A stretch of 64,000 bases of DNA from positions 1 to 64,000 of the forward strand of contig CAWDDG010000007.1 of assembly GCA_963801065.1 (NCBI GenBank). Reading direction: 5' to 3'. A model generated the notes under the pieces. That model searched no databases and was not told where the DNA came from. It saw nothing but the letters and a program-made list of their open reading frames with translations. Positions 8,522 through 15,758 of the stretch are shown here, piece by piece. Within the stretch, counting starts at the first letter, position 1; the number at the start of each line of letters is the position of its first letter. Made by a program: the position numbers and the translations under genes. Source of the stretch: CAWDDG01 sp963801065 (lineage in GTDB: Bacteria; Actinomycetota; Actinomycetes; Jiangellales; Jiangellaceae).

Positions 8522-8959
8522 CTACTCGACGATGTCACGTCCGTGCGCCGTCAACGCCCAGATCACGGTGACGGCGATCGCGATCATCGTGATCGACCAG
8601 ACCGGGTAATAGGGCAGCCACGCGAAGTTCGCGATGGCGCTGATCACGGCCACGATCACGCCGACCGTGCGAGCCCAGACCGCCCCGCCGAACAGCGCGA
8701 AGCCGGCGAGCAGGACGATGATCCCGCCGATCAGGTGGATCCATCCCCACGTGGTGGCGTCTAACTCCAGGAAGTACACATCCCCGGTTGCCTCGGTTCC
8801 GGCCGCCGGGACGACGCTGTAGAACTCGTTCTCGATAATCCCGGCCAGCCCGGCGATGCCGTGGAAGATGCCGATCATGATCAACATGACGGCGGCGAAC
8901 GTGATCCAGCCAGCCGCCGCGCTGCTCCGCTCCCGGTGAGTGCTCTGCCTCTCGGACAT
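8522..8959 (-). CDS. DUF7144-type small membrane protein
   Basis: This 145-residue protein has four membrane helices: GWITFAAVMLIMIGIFHGIAG, the pair around WIHLIGGIIVLLAGFALF and VGVIVAVISAIANFAWLPYYP, and the last helix SITMIAIAVTVIWALTAHG. A loop of about 35 residues containing VVPAAGTEATGDVYFLE lies between helices 1 and 2. This matches the DUF7144 family common in actinomycetes, whose function is unknown. I chose the ATG at 8959 because AAGGAG precedes it. A perfect TCACCC-N5-GGGTGA dyad lies 84 bases upstream. A paralogue precedes the FGE gene. Confidence 0.8.
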   Translation of the reverse strand: MSERQSTHRERSSAAAGWITFAAVMLIMIGIFHGIAGLAGIIENEFYSVVPAAGTEATGDVYFLELDATTWGWIHLIGGIIVLLAGFALFGGAVWARTVGVIVAVISAIANFAWLPYYPVWSITMIAIAVTVIWALTAHGRDIVE

Positions 8960-9042
8960 GCTCTGCCTCGCTCCTTTTTCGCGCTTCCTACACCGCGCTT
9001 CGCGGCGCCACCTCATTCATCCGGCAGAGCTGGATCGGAACA

Positions 9043-9059
9043 TCACCCAAGTAGGGTGA
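9043..9059. promoter_or_regulatory. 17-bp dyad, site 4 (perfect arms; upstream of DUF7144 gene)
   Basis: TCACCC-AAGTA-GGGTGA is the only one of the five sites with perfectly complementary 6-base arms and defines the consensus. Confidence 0.6.
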
Positions 9060-9215
9060 ATCCGGTCAGCCCTAGCCCGGCGATAGGCTGCGCGGACGCC
9101 GCTGGCGACGAAGAGTCTCCGGAGCTACGCACCCGGCACACCACCATGGGCCTCAGCCGACCCGCGGGCCTGTCGCCAATCGCGGCGGGTTCGAGTCGCA
9201 ACGGCACCCTGCGGG

Positions 9216-9400
9216 TCAGTCGCTGCCTGTCTGCTGCCGTTTCGAGAAGTATTGGAGTGCCTTCTTGGTCTTGGTCTGCTGCTCGCTGGTGTGGTCGACA
9301 CCCCTTTGGTTGAGGAATGCACTCGTTTCGGCCGCACCTGGAATGCCTCCGACGGCGCGCATTTCGGTGGACTGCTGGTCGGGGCCGCCGCCACGATTCG
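9216..9400 (-). pseudogene. C-terminal remnant of a CYTH-domain gene
   Basis: The frame ends in AFLNQRGVDHTSEQQTKTKK, ALQYFSKRQQTGSD and a stop, nearly the same as the end of the intact CYTH protein at 4.6 kb. A second frame nearby still shows KCAPSEAFQV. Upstream homology is lost in an unrelated stretch (DFYPGHAGQAIQLSAKV). It is a frameshifted stump and part of the duplicated block. Confidence 0.8.
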
Positions 9401-9611
9401 GCTTTGCGGCTACCTTCGCGCTCAGCTGGATCGCCTGACCGGCGTGTCCCGGATAGAAGTCGCGCAATGAAGTCTGCTCGTCGCTACGGTGCTGGTAGCC
9501 CGATGGCTGCAGCTCCGCGATGACCTGCTCGCGGTTGACGCCCGACCCCAGGCCCGAGCTCGGCGGCGCCCAGACGGTGCGGCATGCGACAAAGCGAGAT
9601 CCGCGCTGTCG

Positions 9612-10604
9612 TCACCCATTGGTTGGGCGGACGATGAGCCGGAACCCGAGGTGGCTGGTGCTGGTGTCGACCGCTTGGGCCATGCGGGCGGCCGGACGGT
9701 AGCGGCGGCAGTAGTTCGGCGCGCACAGATGCGAGCCGCCCTTCATCACCCGGCGTGGTGTTCCCGACCGGTCGACCGGGTCGACGCTGCGGCTTCGATC
9801 GCCGCCGCGGGTGTTCTCGACCGTGCAACACGCGTAGCTGGTCGCGACGTGCGGCCCGAACCAGTCGGTCGTCCATTCCCACACGTTTCCGATCATGTCC
9901 AGCAGCCCGTATCCGTTCGGCGGGTACCGGCCGACGGGAGCCGTGCCTTGGTAGCCATCGTCGCAGGTGTTCTGGTTGGGGAACGCTCCTTGCCAGGTGT
10001 TGGCCATCCACTTGCCGCCGGGGGTCAACTCGTCTCCCCAGGCGTACTCGGCGCCGTCGAGGCCGCCGCGCGCGGCGAACTCCCACTCGGCCTCGGTTGG
10101 TAACTGCTTTCCGACCCATTGCGCATACGCCTCGACGTCGTCCCAGGCGACGTGAACCACGGGGTGATCAGGCTTGTTCCGAATCGAGCTGCCCGGACCC
10201 TGCGGGTGGCGCCAATCGGCTCCCGGAACCCAGGACCACCAGTTATACGCGTCGCGCAGGTCGACCGGCCGGCCGGGTGGCACGAACACACTCGACCCAG
10301 CCACCAGCATCGCCGGGTCCGCCCCCGTGTAGTCCTCGGCCAGCGGTGTGCGCTCCGCGACGGTGCCGTATGCGGTCTTGCGCACGAACCGGGCGAATTC
10401 CTGGTTCGTGACCGGGTCGCGGTCGATCCAGAAACCGCCCACCGTCACCGGTTGCGCGGGCGCCTCCTCCGGGTAGTGGTCGTCGGACCCCATCGTGAAC
10501 GTGCCGCCGCCGACCCAGACCATTCCCGGGTCAGGAGCCGATCCAGGCAGGTCATGTTGGTCGGCGGGCCGGCTGGTGAGTTCGACGTCTTCCGGCACAT
10601 CCAT
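9612..10604 (-). CDS. Formylglycine-generating enzyme (sulfatase-modifying factor)
   Basis: This 330-residue enzyme oxidises the sulfatase active-site Cys to formylglycine using molecular oxygen and copper. The FGE-sulfatase fold is clear: MVWVGGGTFTMGSDDHYPEE, HPVVHVAWDDVEAYAQW, LPTEAEWEFAARGG, GNVWEWTTDWFG and GGSHLCAPNYCRRYRPAAR. The Cys pair is C294/C299, matching the catalytic pair of FGE, and NTSTS/LGFR-type residues follow. An ATG (or a GTG one codon earlier) starts a few bases after the stop of the DUF7144 gene with no separate ribosome-binding site, so translation is probably coupled. The arylsulfatase at the left edge is the obvious substrate. Confidence 0.95.
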   Translation of the reverse strand: MDVPEDVELTSRPADQHDLPGSAPDPGMVWVGGGTFTMGSDDHYPEEAPAQPVTVGGFWIDRDPVTNQEFARFVRKTAYGTVAERTPLAEDYTGADPAMLVAGSSVFVPPGRPVDLRDAYNWWSWVPGADWRHPQGPGSSIRNKPDHPVVHVAWDDVEAYAQWVGKQLPTEAEWEFAARGGLDGAEYAWGDELTPGGKWMANTWQGAFPNQNTCDDGYQGTAPVGRYPPNGYGLLDMIGNVWEWTTDWFGPHVATSYACCTVENTRGGDRSRSVDPVDRSGTPRRVMKGGSHLCAPNYCRRYRPAARMAQAVDTSTSHLGFRLIVRPTNG

Positions 10605-10611
10605 CACTCAA

Positions 10612-11022
10612 TCAGTATTGGGTCTCGGGGGTCTCTCCGCCGTGGACGATCAGCGCCCAGATGACCAGCACGTCCAGGGTGATCACGATGATGCTCCACA
10701 CCGTGTGGAAGTTCAGCGACGCGAGCAGAGCAATCGCGTTGATCATGACTACGATCACGGCGAAGACCCGGGCACAGGTGGCGCCCGAGAACAGCCCGAA
10801 GCCGGAGAGCAGCGCCAACAATCCGACGTTCAGGTGCACCCAGCCCCAACCGGTGACGTCGAGCACAATGGCGCCACCTTCGGTCGGAGTTAAGACATCG
10901 TCCGTGAAGATTGCGGCGAAGCCCTGGATGGCGCTGAACGTGCCGAGCATGACGAGCATGATTCCGGCGAACCAGATCCAGCCGACCCATCCGGTGACCC
11001 TGGCTTGTTCCGGCGTACTCAT
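10612..11022 (-). CDS. DUF7144-type small membrane protein, coupled to FGE
   Basis: This 136-residue protein has four membrane helices: GWIWFAGIMLVMLGTFSAIQG, WVHLNVGLLALLSGFGLFSG, RVFAVIVVMINAIALLASL and SIIVITLDVLVIWALIVHG. It is paralogous to the protein at 8.5-9.0 kb. The ATG is preceded by GGAGGATCG. Its stop lies 7 bases before the FGE start, so DUF7144 and FGE form an operon behind one 17-bp dyad. A membrane protein cotranscribed with FGE could help in maturation or secretion of the sulfatase, but this is inference. Confidence 0.8.
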   Translation of the reverse strand: MSTPEQARVTGWVGWIWFAGIMLVMLGTFSAIQGFAAIFTDDVLTPTEGGAIVLDVTGWGWVHLNVGLLALLSGFGLFSGATCARVFAVIVVMINAIALLASLNFHTVWSIIVITLDVLVIWALIVHGGETPETQY

Positions 11023-11092
11023 CGATCCTCCCCATCTGGCCGACCGCACCCCGGGACGCGTACAAGACTGCCTGCCTGGTGATGCCGATGCC

Positions 11093-11109
11093 TCACGCAC
11101 ACTGGGTGA
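11093..11109. promoter_or_regulatory. 17-bp dyad, site 5 (upstream of DUF7144-FGE operon)
   Basis: TCACGC-ACACT-GGGTGA has one arm mismatch. It lies 71 bases upstream of the DUF7144 start and shares its GAAGTTTCGGC flank with site 2. Confidence 0.55.
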
Positions 11110-11314
11110 AGTTTCGGCGCATGCGGTCTACGGCACCCTTGCGCGAGGTCGCTGGCGCCCGCGAGTTCTAACAGAACTTCTAACGAGCCAGCAGAGACAT
11201 GACGGTACGAGGCGGAATGGGCGCGACATAGACGTACGCCGAGGAGGCTGCTGACCTGCACGAACGCGTCTGTGGCATGCCAGGCCAGCACAAGGCGACA
11301 CGCGCGAGAGGCGA

Positions 11315-11359
11315 CTCATAATCCCTGGGTCGTGGGTTCGAGTCCCACCCGCCCCACCA
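11315..11359 (+). repeat. tRNA 3'-half fragment, copy A (candidate attachment site)
   Basis: The 45 bases start at an anticodon loop CTCATAA (CAT anticodon, Met-type) and run through a T-arm GTGGGTTCGAGTCCCAC to CCGCCCC-A-CCA. The 5' half (an acceptor GGGGCGG and D-arm) is missing, so it is not a functional tRNA. Three further copies lie at 18.6, 41.1 and 47.6 kb in the same orientation. This is the usual core left at the far end of an element integrated into a tRNA gene. Its downstream flank (CACTGACC-like) resembles that of copy B. Confidence 0.8.
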
Positions 11360-11520
11360 TCGCTGACCAGCGCGCATGCGCCTCATGACCGACGAGGTGT
11401 AACGGATCAGGCGGAGCCATTCCGTCACCAATCAGTCGGACCCTCACAGGCGCACCCATCTGACCTGGGGATATGTCCAGCCAATGCCCGCCAGCTGCGA
11501 ACGCCCTTGGACGACTTTGG

Positions 11521-12153
11521 TCATCTCGCAACGCGGAATCGCATGTGCGTGACTCCGGGGCATTCAACGACACCGACCGTCTCCAGTTCGATCCTTCCAT
11601 CTCCGAGCTGCTCGAAGAGCCGTACACCGCTGCCAAGGAGCGTGGGTACGAGGTGGATCTGGATCTCGTCGAGGAGTCCAGCACGAAGGCATTGTTGCGG
11701 AACGCTCGCGCCCAGCAGACTCACGTACTTGTCACCGGCTGCTGCCTTCGCTTGTTCGATGGCGCTCTCTACGCCGTCTGTGACGAACGTGTACGAAGAC
11801 TCGCCTGCTGGGATCTGTTCCGGCACGTTGTGGGTCACGACGAAGAGCGGGAGCTTCGGTAGCGGTCCGTTCCCGCCCCACCCATTCGTGAGGTCGTAGG
11901 TCCGCCTACCGGTAACGGCCGCTCCGCTGCTGTCGACGAGATCCCCGAACACCGCGGCACTGCAGGCAGAGAGCGCGAACGGCGATACCGATATGCCCCT
12001 GCTCGCGGCCTCCTGATACTGGCGAATCGGAGTGTCACCGTCGAAATACCAGTTGAATAGGCGCATCCCGTCCAGGGGGTTGTCGGCACCATCGTTCGCG
12101 GCGGCGATGAACCCGTCCAGCGACATGCTTAGGGGTGCGATCACCTTCGCCAT
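11521..12153 (-). CDS. RibD C-terminal / dihydrofolate-reductase-like protein
   Basis: This 210-residue protein starts MAKVIAPLSMSLDGFIA and carries RRTYDLTNGWGG, LPLFVVTHNVPE and LDEIQIHLVPTLLGSGVRLFE, the usual NADPH-dependent reductase fold of the RibD C-terminal family. A GAGGAG lies upstream of the ATG. It lies directly downstream of an ArsR/SRPBCC pair on the same strand, only 45 bases away, and is probably the third gene of that operon. The substrate is unknown. Such stand-alone members are not thought to act in riboflavin synthesis. Confidence 0.85.
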   Translation of the reverse strand: MAKVIAPLSMSLDGFIAAANDGADNPLDGMRLFNWYFDGDTPIRQYQEAASRGISVSPFALSACSAAVFGDLVDSSGAAVTGRRTYDLTNGWGGNGPLPKLPLFVVTHNVPEQIPAGESSYTFVTDGVESAIEQAKAAAGDKYVSLLGASVPQQCLRAGLLDEIQIHLVPTLLGSGVRLFEQLGDGRIELETVGVVECPGVTHMRFRVAR

Positions 12154-12197
12154 CGGCTCCGTCTCCTCGTTCTCACGCTGCGTGAATGCGCTGAATG

Positions 12198-12725
12198 TCA
12201 TAGGTGAGCGTGGCGTCGGGGACGCTGCGCAACGGCGTCCTCGGCGAGGATGGCGTCGATCTGGCCGACGGCCTGGGTCAGGCCCTGCTCCGCGCCCCTG
12301 GCCAGGACCTGCTCCATCGCCTCGGCGCTCGGGAAGACGCTCTCGATCGTCATCCGCGTGCGGCCGTCGCCGATGGCTTCGATCGTCACGTGCGCCTCGT
12401 TGGCCGGCATGTCGATGTTCGGCGTGCCGTCGGCGTTGGCGAAGCCGTCGCGGAAGACCAGCCGATGCGGCGCATCGGCCTCGACGATGTCCCAGTAGCT
12501 GCGCGGCTGGTCGCCCTCGGGCCCGGTCATGTGATATTCGGCGCGGCTGCCGGGCGCGAGGTCGTGCCTCGTGAAGGTGGCGGGGTAGGTTGGCGGGCCC
12601 CACCAGCGCTCGAGCTGGCGCGGATCGGCCCACAGCTGCCACACCCGCTCGGGCGGTGCGTCGAACTCGGCGTCGAGGGCAATGGTCAGCGTCTGCGGAT
12701 CCTTGCGGACAGCGGTCACGGTCAT
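12198..12725 (-). CDS. SRPBCC (AHSA1-type) protein
   Basis: This protein of about 175 residues has a START/AHSA1-like ligand-binding fold: FDAPPERVWQLWADPRQLERWWGPP, then PGSRAEYHMTGPEG, and a C-terminal helix AMEQVLARGAEQGL. The ATG overlaps the stop of the ArsR gene (ATGA), which sets the start and indicates translational coupling. ArsR-SRPBCC pairs of this type are common in actinobacteria. The SRPBCC protein may bind a hydrophobic effector or substrate, but its ligand is unknown. Confidence 0.85.
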   Translation of the reverse strand: MTVTAVRKDPQTLTIALDAEFDAPPERVWQLWADPRQLERWWGPPTYPATFTRHDLAPGSRAEYHMTGPEGDQPRSYWDIVEADAPHRLVFRDGFANADGTPNIDMPANEAHVTIEAIGDGRTRMTIESVFPSAEAMEQVLARGAEQGLTQAVGQIDAILAEDAVAQRPRRHAHL

Positions 12726-13060
12726 ATGTCGGTCTCCTTCGTGTCGGTGACGAGCCCGGTCATGCGGTCGATCCGTCCGCGCCACAGCTCCTCGTACTGG
12801 TCGAGCAGGCGGCGCGCGACGCGCAGCCCCTCGAGGTTGGTGCGGACGATCTTGCGTCGCCCGATCCGCTGCTTGGTGACGAGGCCGGCCCGCTCGAGGA
12901 TCGCGACGTGCTTCTGGACCGCCGCGAAGCTCATCGGGTAGTGGCTGGCCAGCTCGGCGACGCCCTCCTCGCCGTCGATCCCGCGGCGGACGATGTCGCG
13001 TCGCGTGCGATCCGCCAGGGCGCCGAACATGCGGTCGAAGTCAGGAGGAGCGATCTGCAC
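12722..13060 (-). CDS. ArsR-family transcriptional regulator
   Basis: This 112-residue winged-helix repressor shows FGALADRTRRDIVRRG, the recognition helix MSFAAVQKHVAILERAGLV and the wing RIGRRKIVRTN. It has no metal-binding cysteines of the ArsR/SmtB type, as usual for the group paired with SRPBCC genes. The start is GTG; a later ATG (13030) is possible. A perfect 20-bp palindrome touches the start codon, so it very likely represses its own operon (ArsR, SRPBCC, RibD-like) by covering the promoter. Confidence 0.88.
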   Translation of the reverse strand: MQIAPPDFDRMFGALADRTRRDIVRRGIDGEEGVAELASHYPMSFAAVQKHVAILERAGLVTKQRIGRRKIVRTNLEGLRVARRLLDQYEELWRGRIDRMTGLVTDTKETDI

Positions 13061-13062
13061 GG

Positions 13063-13082
13063 ATACAACCGTACGGTTGTAT
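13063..13082. promoter_or_regulatory. Perfect 20-bp palindrome, likely ArsR operator
   Basis: ATACAACCGT followed directly by its complement ACGGTTGTAT lies two bases from the GTG of the ArsR gene. Position and symmetry make it the probable self-operator. If the GTG start is right, the mRNA would be almost leaderless. Confidence 0.75.
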
Positions 13083-14042
13083 CACCGCACGGTCAAGAGC
13101 CGGAGGAGGCGCTCGCCGCGCTTTCTTCGCGGGAGGGAGCTGCTCGGCAGTCGTGGACGGAAGGCGGCTGGGTGTTCGCGTCACTAGCGGTCAGCCGCTC
13201 AACCCGAACACGGACTATCGAGTGGAAGGCGCTGCTACAGAAAGCACGTGTACGGGAAGCCGGGGTCGGCTTCGCAACGGAACGAACTGGGTGTTTTTGG
13301 CGGGCCGCGCGCCTCGTGTCGTCAGGCGGGCATGCGGAGTGGGCTGTGTCCTTCGCGTCGGAGTTCGGCGTCGATGTCGAAGGAGTAGGTGCCGTAGAAG
13401 GTGGGTAGTCGTCGGAGGCGGCGCGCCGCCCAGCCGATCCGGGTCCAGCGGGGTGCCGTAGTCACGGACTGCGGCCAACACTGGCTCGCTGGATCGCCGA
13501 CGTCGAGGGCGACCTCCGCGTCGCCGGTGAATTCCAAGCGAACTTCACCAGCGGCTGGGAGGGCTCCGGCCGAGTGGACGTGTGCGAACCTCCGCGGCGA
13601 CTCCGGGTGACCATGTCGCCAGGGCAGAAAGACAAGACCTTCATCGAGGCCGAACTCGTGGCAAGAGGGTCGACCAGACATCCCTGGCGGTCGAGGAGCG
13701 CGGACTTCCCCTAAACGAGCTCGCCGCGCCCGGGGACAGGGTGGCAGGCACACGTCGAGGACCTCGCTGCTCATCTCGCGGGACGAGAGCGGGCTTACTG
13801 GCGCACCCGATGGAGCGAGCTCACCCCCTCTTACCGCGAGCAGGCCTAAGACTTCGGTGAGCACCGAGTCGGGCGACAGGGGTGAACACCTCGTCCGAGT
13901 AGCCAACGGCGCGATCCTCAGCCAGAACGAGCGGGTCCTGGCCGGGCGGCAGGCGGACTACCTCTACGCGACGATCGACAGTCCCACCCTGGCTCGGGGA
14001 TGGACTCGCCCAGAAGTCGGGCCGCTCTGGTTACCGGATGTC
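13083..14042. other. Region without a recognised gene; possible broken minus-strand gene
   Basis: On the minus strand two neighbouring frames have protein-like composition: EFGLDEGLVFLPWRHGHPES with RRFAHVHSAGALPAAGEVRL, and, after a frame change near 13440, LPTFYGTYSFDIDAELRREG. They may be pieces of one frameshifted gene, but I recognise no family and see no ribosome-binding site. The rest appears non-coding. Confidence 0.3.
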
Positions 14043-14603
14043 TGCCGCGATGACGGTCGTGCGCGGCGCCTGTTGCGGCACGATCAGTGGTAGTAGCCGT
14101 CGACCGGGATGCGTGCTTCGTCGAGCAGAAAGGGGCCGTCCTGGTGCACGGGTGGGAAGCCGCCGGATGGTTTCAGGTCGGCGAGCTGTTCGTTGGACAG
14201 CGCGAAAACGACGCGGCCGAGGCCGGACCGGTCGATGGCGCCGGTGCACATGCTGCAGGGCTGACAGCTGGTGTACATGGTGGTGGCAGCTGCGGTGCTG
14301 GCCTCGAGTTCACGGGCGGCCCATCGGGCCAGCTTCAGTTCGGGGTGGGCAGTGATGTCGCGGTCGGAGTGCACCGTGTTGTGGTCTTCCCTGAGCACGG
14401 TGCCGTCGGGGCCGACCAGCAGTGATCCGAACGGTGCATCTCCGGCCGCTCGCCCCGTGGCGGCGAGCTCGATCGCTCTGCGGAGAAATCGTCTGTCGTC
14501 GGGTGTCACCGTTGATCCGTTCGTGTTGCGTCGCCACGTTGAAGCCTATTCAGCGATCGCGCCGACTGGAGTGCCCCCGCGGAGCGGGTGCCGAACGCAC
14601 GCA
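14043..14603. repeat. 561-bp deaminase cassette, copy 1
   Basis: This segment matches 56433-56993 with no length difference and only about four substitutions noticed by eye. It contains a complete deaminase gene plus roughly 40 bases downstream and 95 bases upstream. Both copies begin in a TGCCGCGATGACGG motif and end before an ATGCCGCT/ATAGCCGCT motif. Confidence 0.9.
14084..14509 (-). CDS. Nucleoside/guanine deaminase-family protein (copy 1)
   Basis: This 141-residue protein belongs to the cytidine/deoxycytidylate deaminase superfamily. It carries the zinc-site signature: H55-P-E57 replaces the usual H(A/P)E, and P84-C85-S-M-C88 supplies the cysteines. The sequence resembles guanine deaminase/tRNA-adenosine-deaminase-like proteins of actinomycetes (FGSLLVGPDGTVLREDHNTV). 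A second copy at 56.5 kb differs in one residue (Arg-62 here, Lys there). The immediate neighbours are ghosts or unrelated genes, so no pathway can be assigned. It appears complete. Confidence 0.88.
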   Translation of the reverse strand: MTPDDRRFLRRAIELAATGRAAGDAPFGSLLVGPDGTVLREDHNTVHSDRDITAHPELKLARWAARELEASTAAATTMYTSCQPCSMCTGAIDRSGLGRVVFALSNEQLADLKPSGGFPPVHQDGPFLLDEARIPVDGYYH

Positions 14604-14917
14604 AATGCCGCTCTGCGGTTGGGCAAGTCCGCCGGACTCGCGGCGCTGTGCACGGCCTTCGTTCCTACTCGACGAGCAACGCGGTGAAGCTGGAGTTGAA
14701 GGTGGTGCCATCGCTGCACCGCCCAACTCTTCGGTAGTGATCGTGTACGCAACGGCGGCGGCCATCGGCGCACCGAGCACTGGCACGAGACCGCTTCAAC
14801 GGTCGCCGTCCCGACTGGCGCACCCACAGTGACCAGCGAGCGGCGGTGGAGCCGAGCCGGATCAGCGCGCCGCCAAGACGTGGTTGCACAACGGAAGGAT
14901 CATTCAGCGGCTGGCGA
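14604..14917. other. Gap without a recognised gene
   Basis: Nothing convincing is seen on either strand. It begins with an ATGCCGCTCTGCGG motif adjoining the deaminase cassette. Confidence 0.5.
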
Positions 14918-15148
14918 CTAGGGCGAGTCCTGGACCGGCTTCAAGGGCTCGACCCGTTTGAGGAATGATCGAATGGCGAGGAAGTCGGCCAGGGGCTGCT
15001 TGTGCTCGTCGCAGGCTACCCAGACCTTCTCGCGGTCGGGGGTGTGCAGCTTGGGGTTGTTCCACACGACGGCCCAGGTCGCCGCGGCGCGGCACCCTCT
15101 GGCCGAGCAGATCGCTGGACCGTGCTCCTCGCGCACCGCGTTAGTCAT
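14918..15148 (-). CDS. Small conserved actinobacterial protein
   Basis: This 76-residue protein reads CSARGCRAAATWAVVWNNPKLHTPDREKVWVACDEH and ends in a helical FLAIRSFLKRVEP. Two Cys and a CxEH/CDEH pair suggest a small metal site (C..C..C-D-E-H). Very similar short proteins are widespread in Streptomyces and relatives without a defined function. The ATG overlaps the last codons of the FIST-domain gene (ATGACTAA), so the two genes are translationally coupled. Confidence 0.75.
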   Translation of the reverse strand: MTNAVREEHGPAICSARGCRAAATWAVVWNNPKLHTPDREKVWVACDEHKQPLADFLAIRSFLKRVEPLKPVQDSP

Positions 15149-15515
15149 CGACGAACAGCGCCATGGACGCGATGAAGCCGTGTAGGTAGTTCTTGCCGGC
15201 GACCGGGCCGAGCTCGCCTGCCGCGAAGAAGCCGGCGACCGGCACGCTGCCGAGGCACCACCCCGCCGGCTCACCCTCCACCTCACGCCGGCCCGCGACC
15301 ATGGCCTCGGCCACGCAACCGACCAGCGCGTTGGGTTGCGCGAACTCGCGGACGACCTGGAGCACCCCGCGGGCATCAGGGGCGTGGTGCGGCGTGGTGA
15401 CCAGCACGGCCAGGGTCGGCGTCGCGGCGATCAGTGGCTCGCGGGCGAGCAACGCGGCCTCGGCTGCCGCAGCGCGCGCGTCCGCCGCGGTGGTCAGGCC
15501 CACAGCGATCCGCAC
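15141..15515 (-). CDS. Internally deleted FIST-domain protein
   Basis: The N-terminus (VGLTTAADARAAAAEAALLA, LVTTPHHAPDARGVLQVV, ALVGCVAEAMVAGRREVEG) matches FIST sensory proteins, and the last 40 residues (VPVAGFFAAGELGPVAGKN) match their C-terminal end. Normal FIST proteins have about 380 residues; here 124 remain, joined in frame at EVEGEPAG/WCLGSVPV. The middle, which carries most of the ligand-binding fold, is gone. The reading frame is still open and coupled to the downstream gene, so it may serve only to keep that gene translated. The start is GTG. Confidence 0.7.
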   Translation of the reverse strand: MRIAVGLTTAADARAAAAEAALLAREPLIAATPTLAVLVTTPHHAPDARGVLQVVREFAQPNALVGCVAEAMVAGRREVEGEPAGWCLGSVPVAGFFAAGELGPVAGKNYLHGFIASMALFVDD

Positions 15516-15758
15516 AGCACCATCCTGCGCCTAAAGTCTTGCGACCGAGCTTGTGTTCTGGATGGGCCCGGCTGTCCATTCCTGGACCTCGCGATCTACC
15601 TATACGGCGATGCCGGACTCGCTGTTCTCGGCTACTGGTGTTCCGCTGGGTGGCGGGACGTTCTGCGCTCAGACGCCCTACCGTGGGCGCATGGCCTTGG
15701 TCGAGGTGCGCGCCGTGGATGCGCTCGCCGACGACTTTGGTGCAGACCTGGGGCGACG

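Noticed and set aside
13322..13906. A complete minus-strand gene
   Set aside because: Only parts have protein-like composition, a frame change is needed, and no start signal or family was found; reported as an unassigned region instead.
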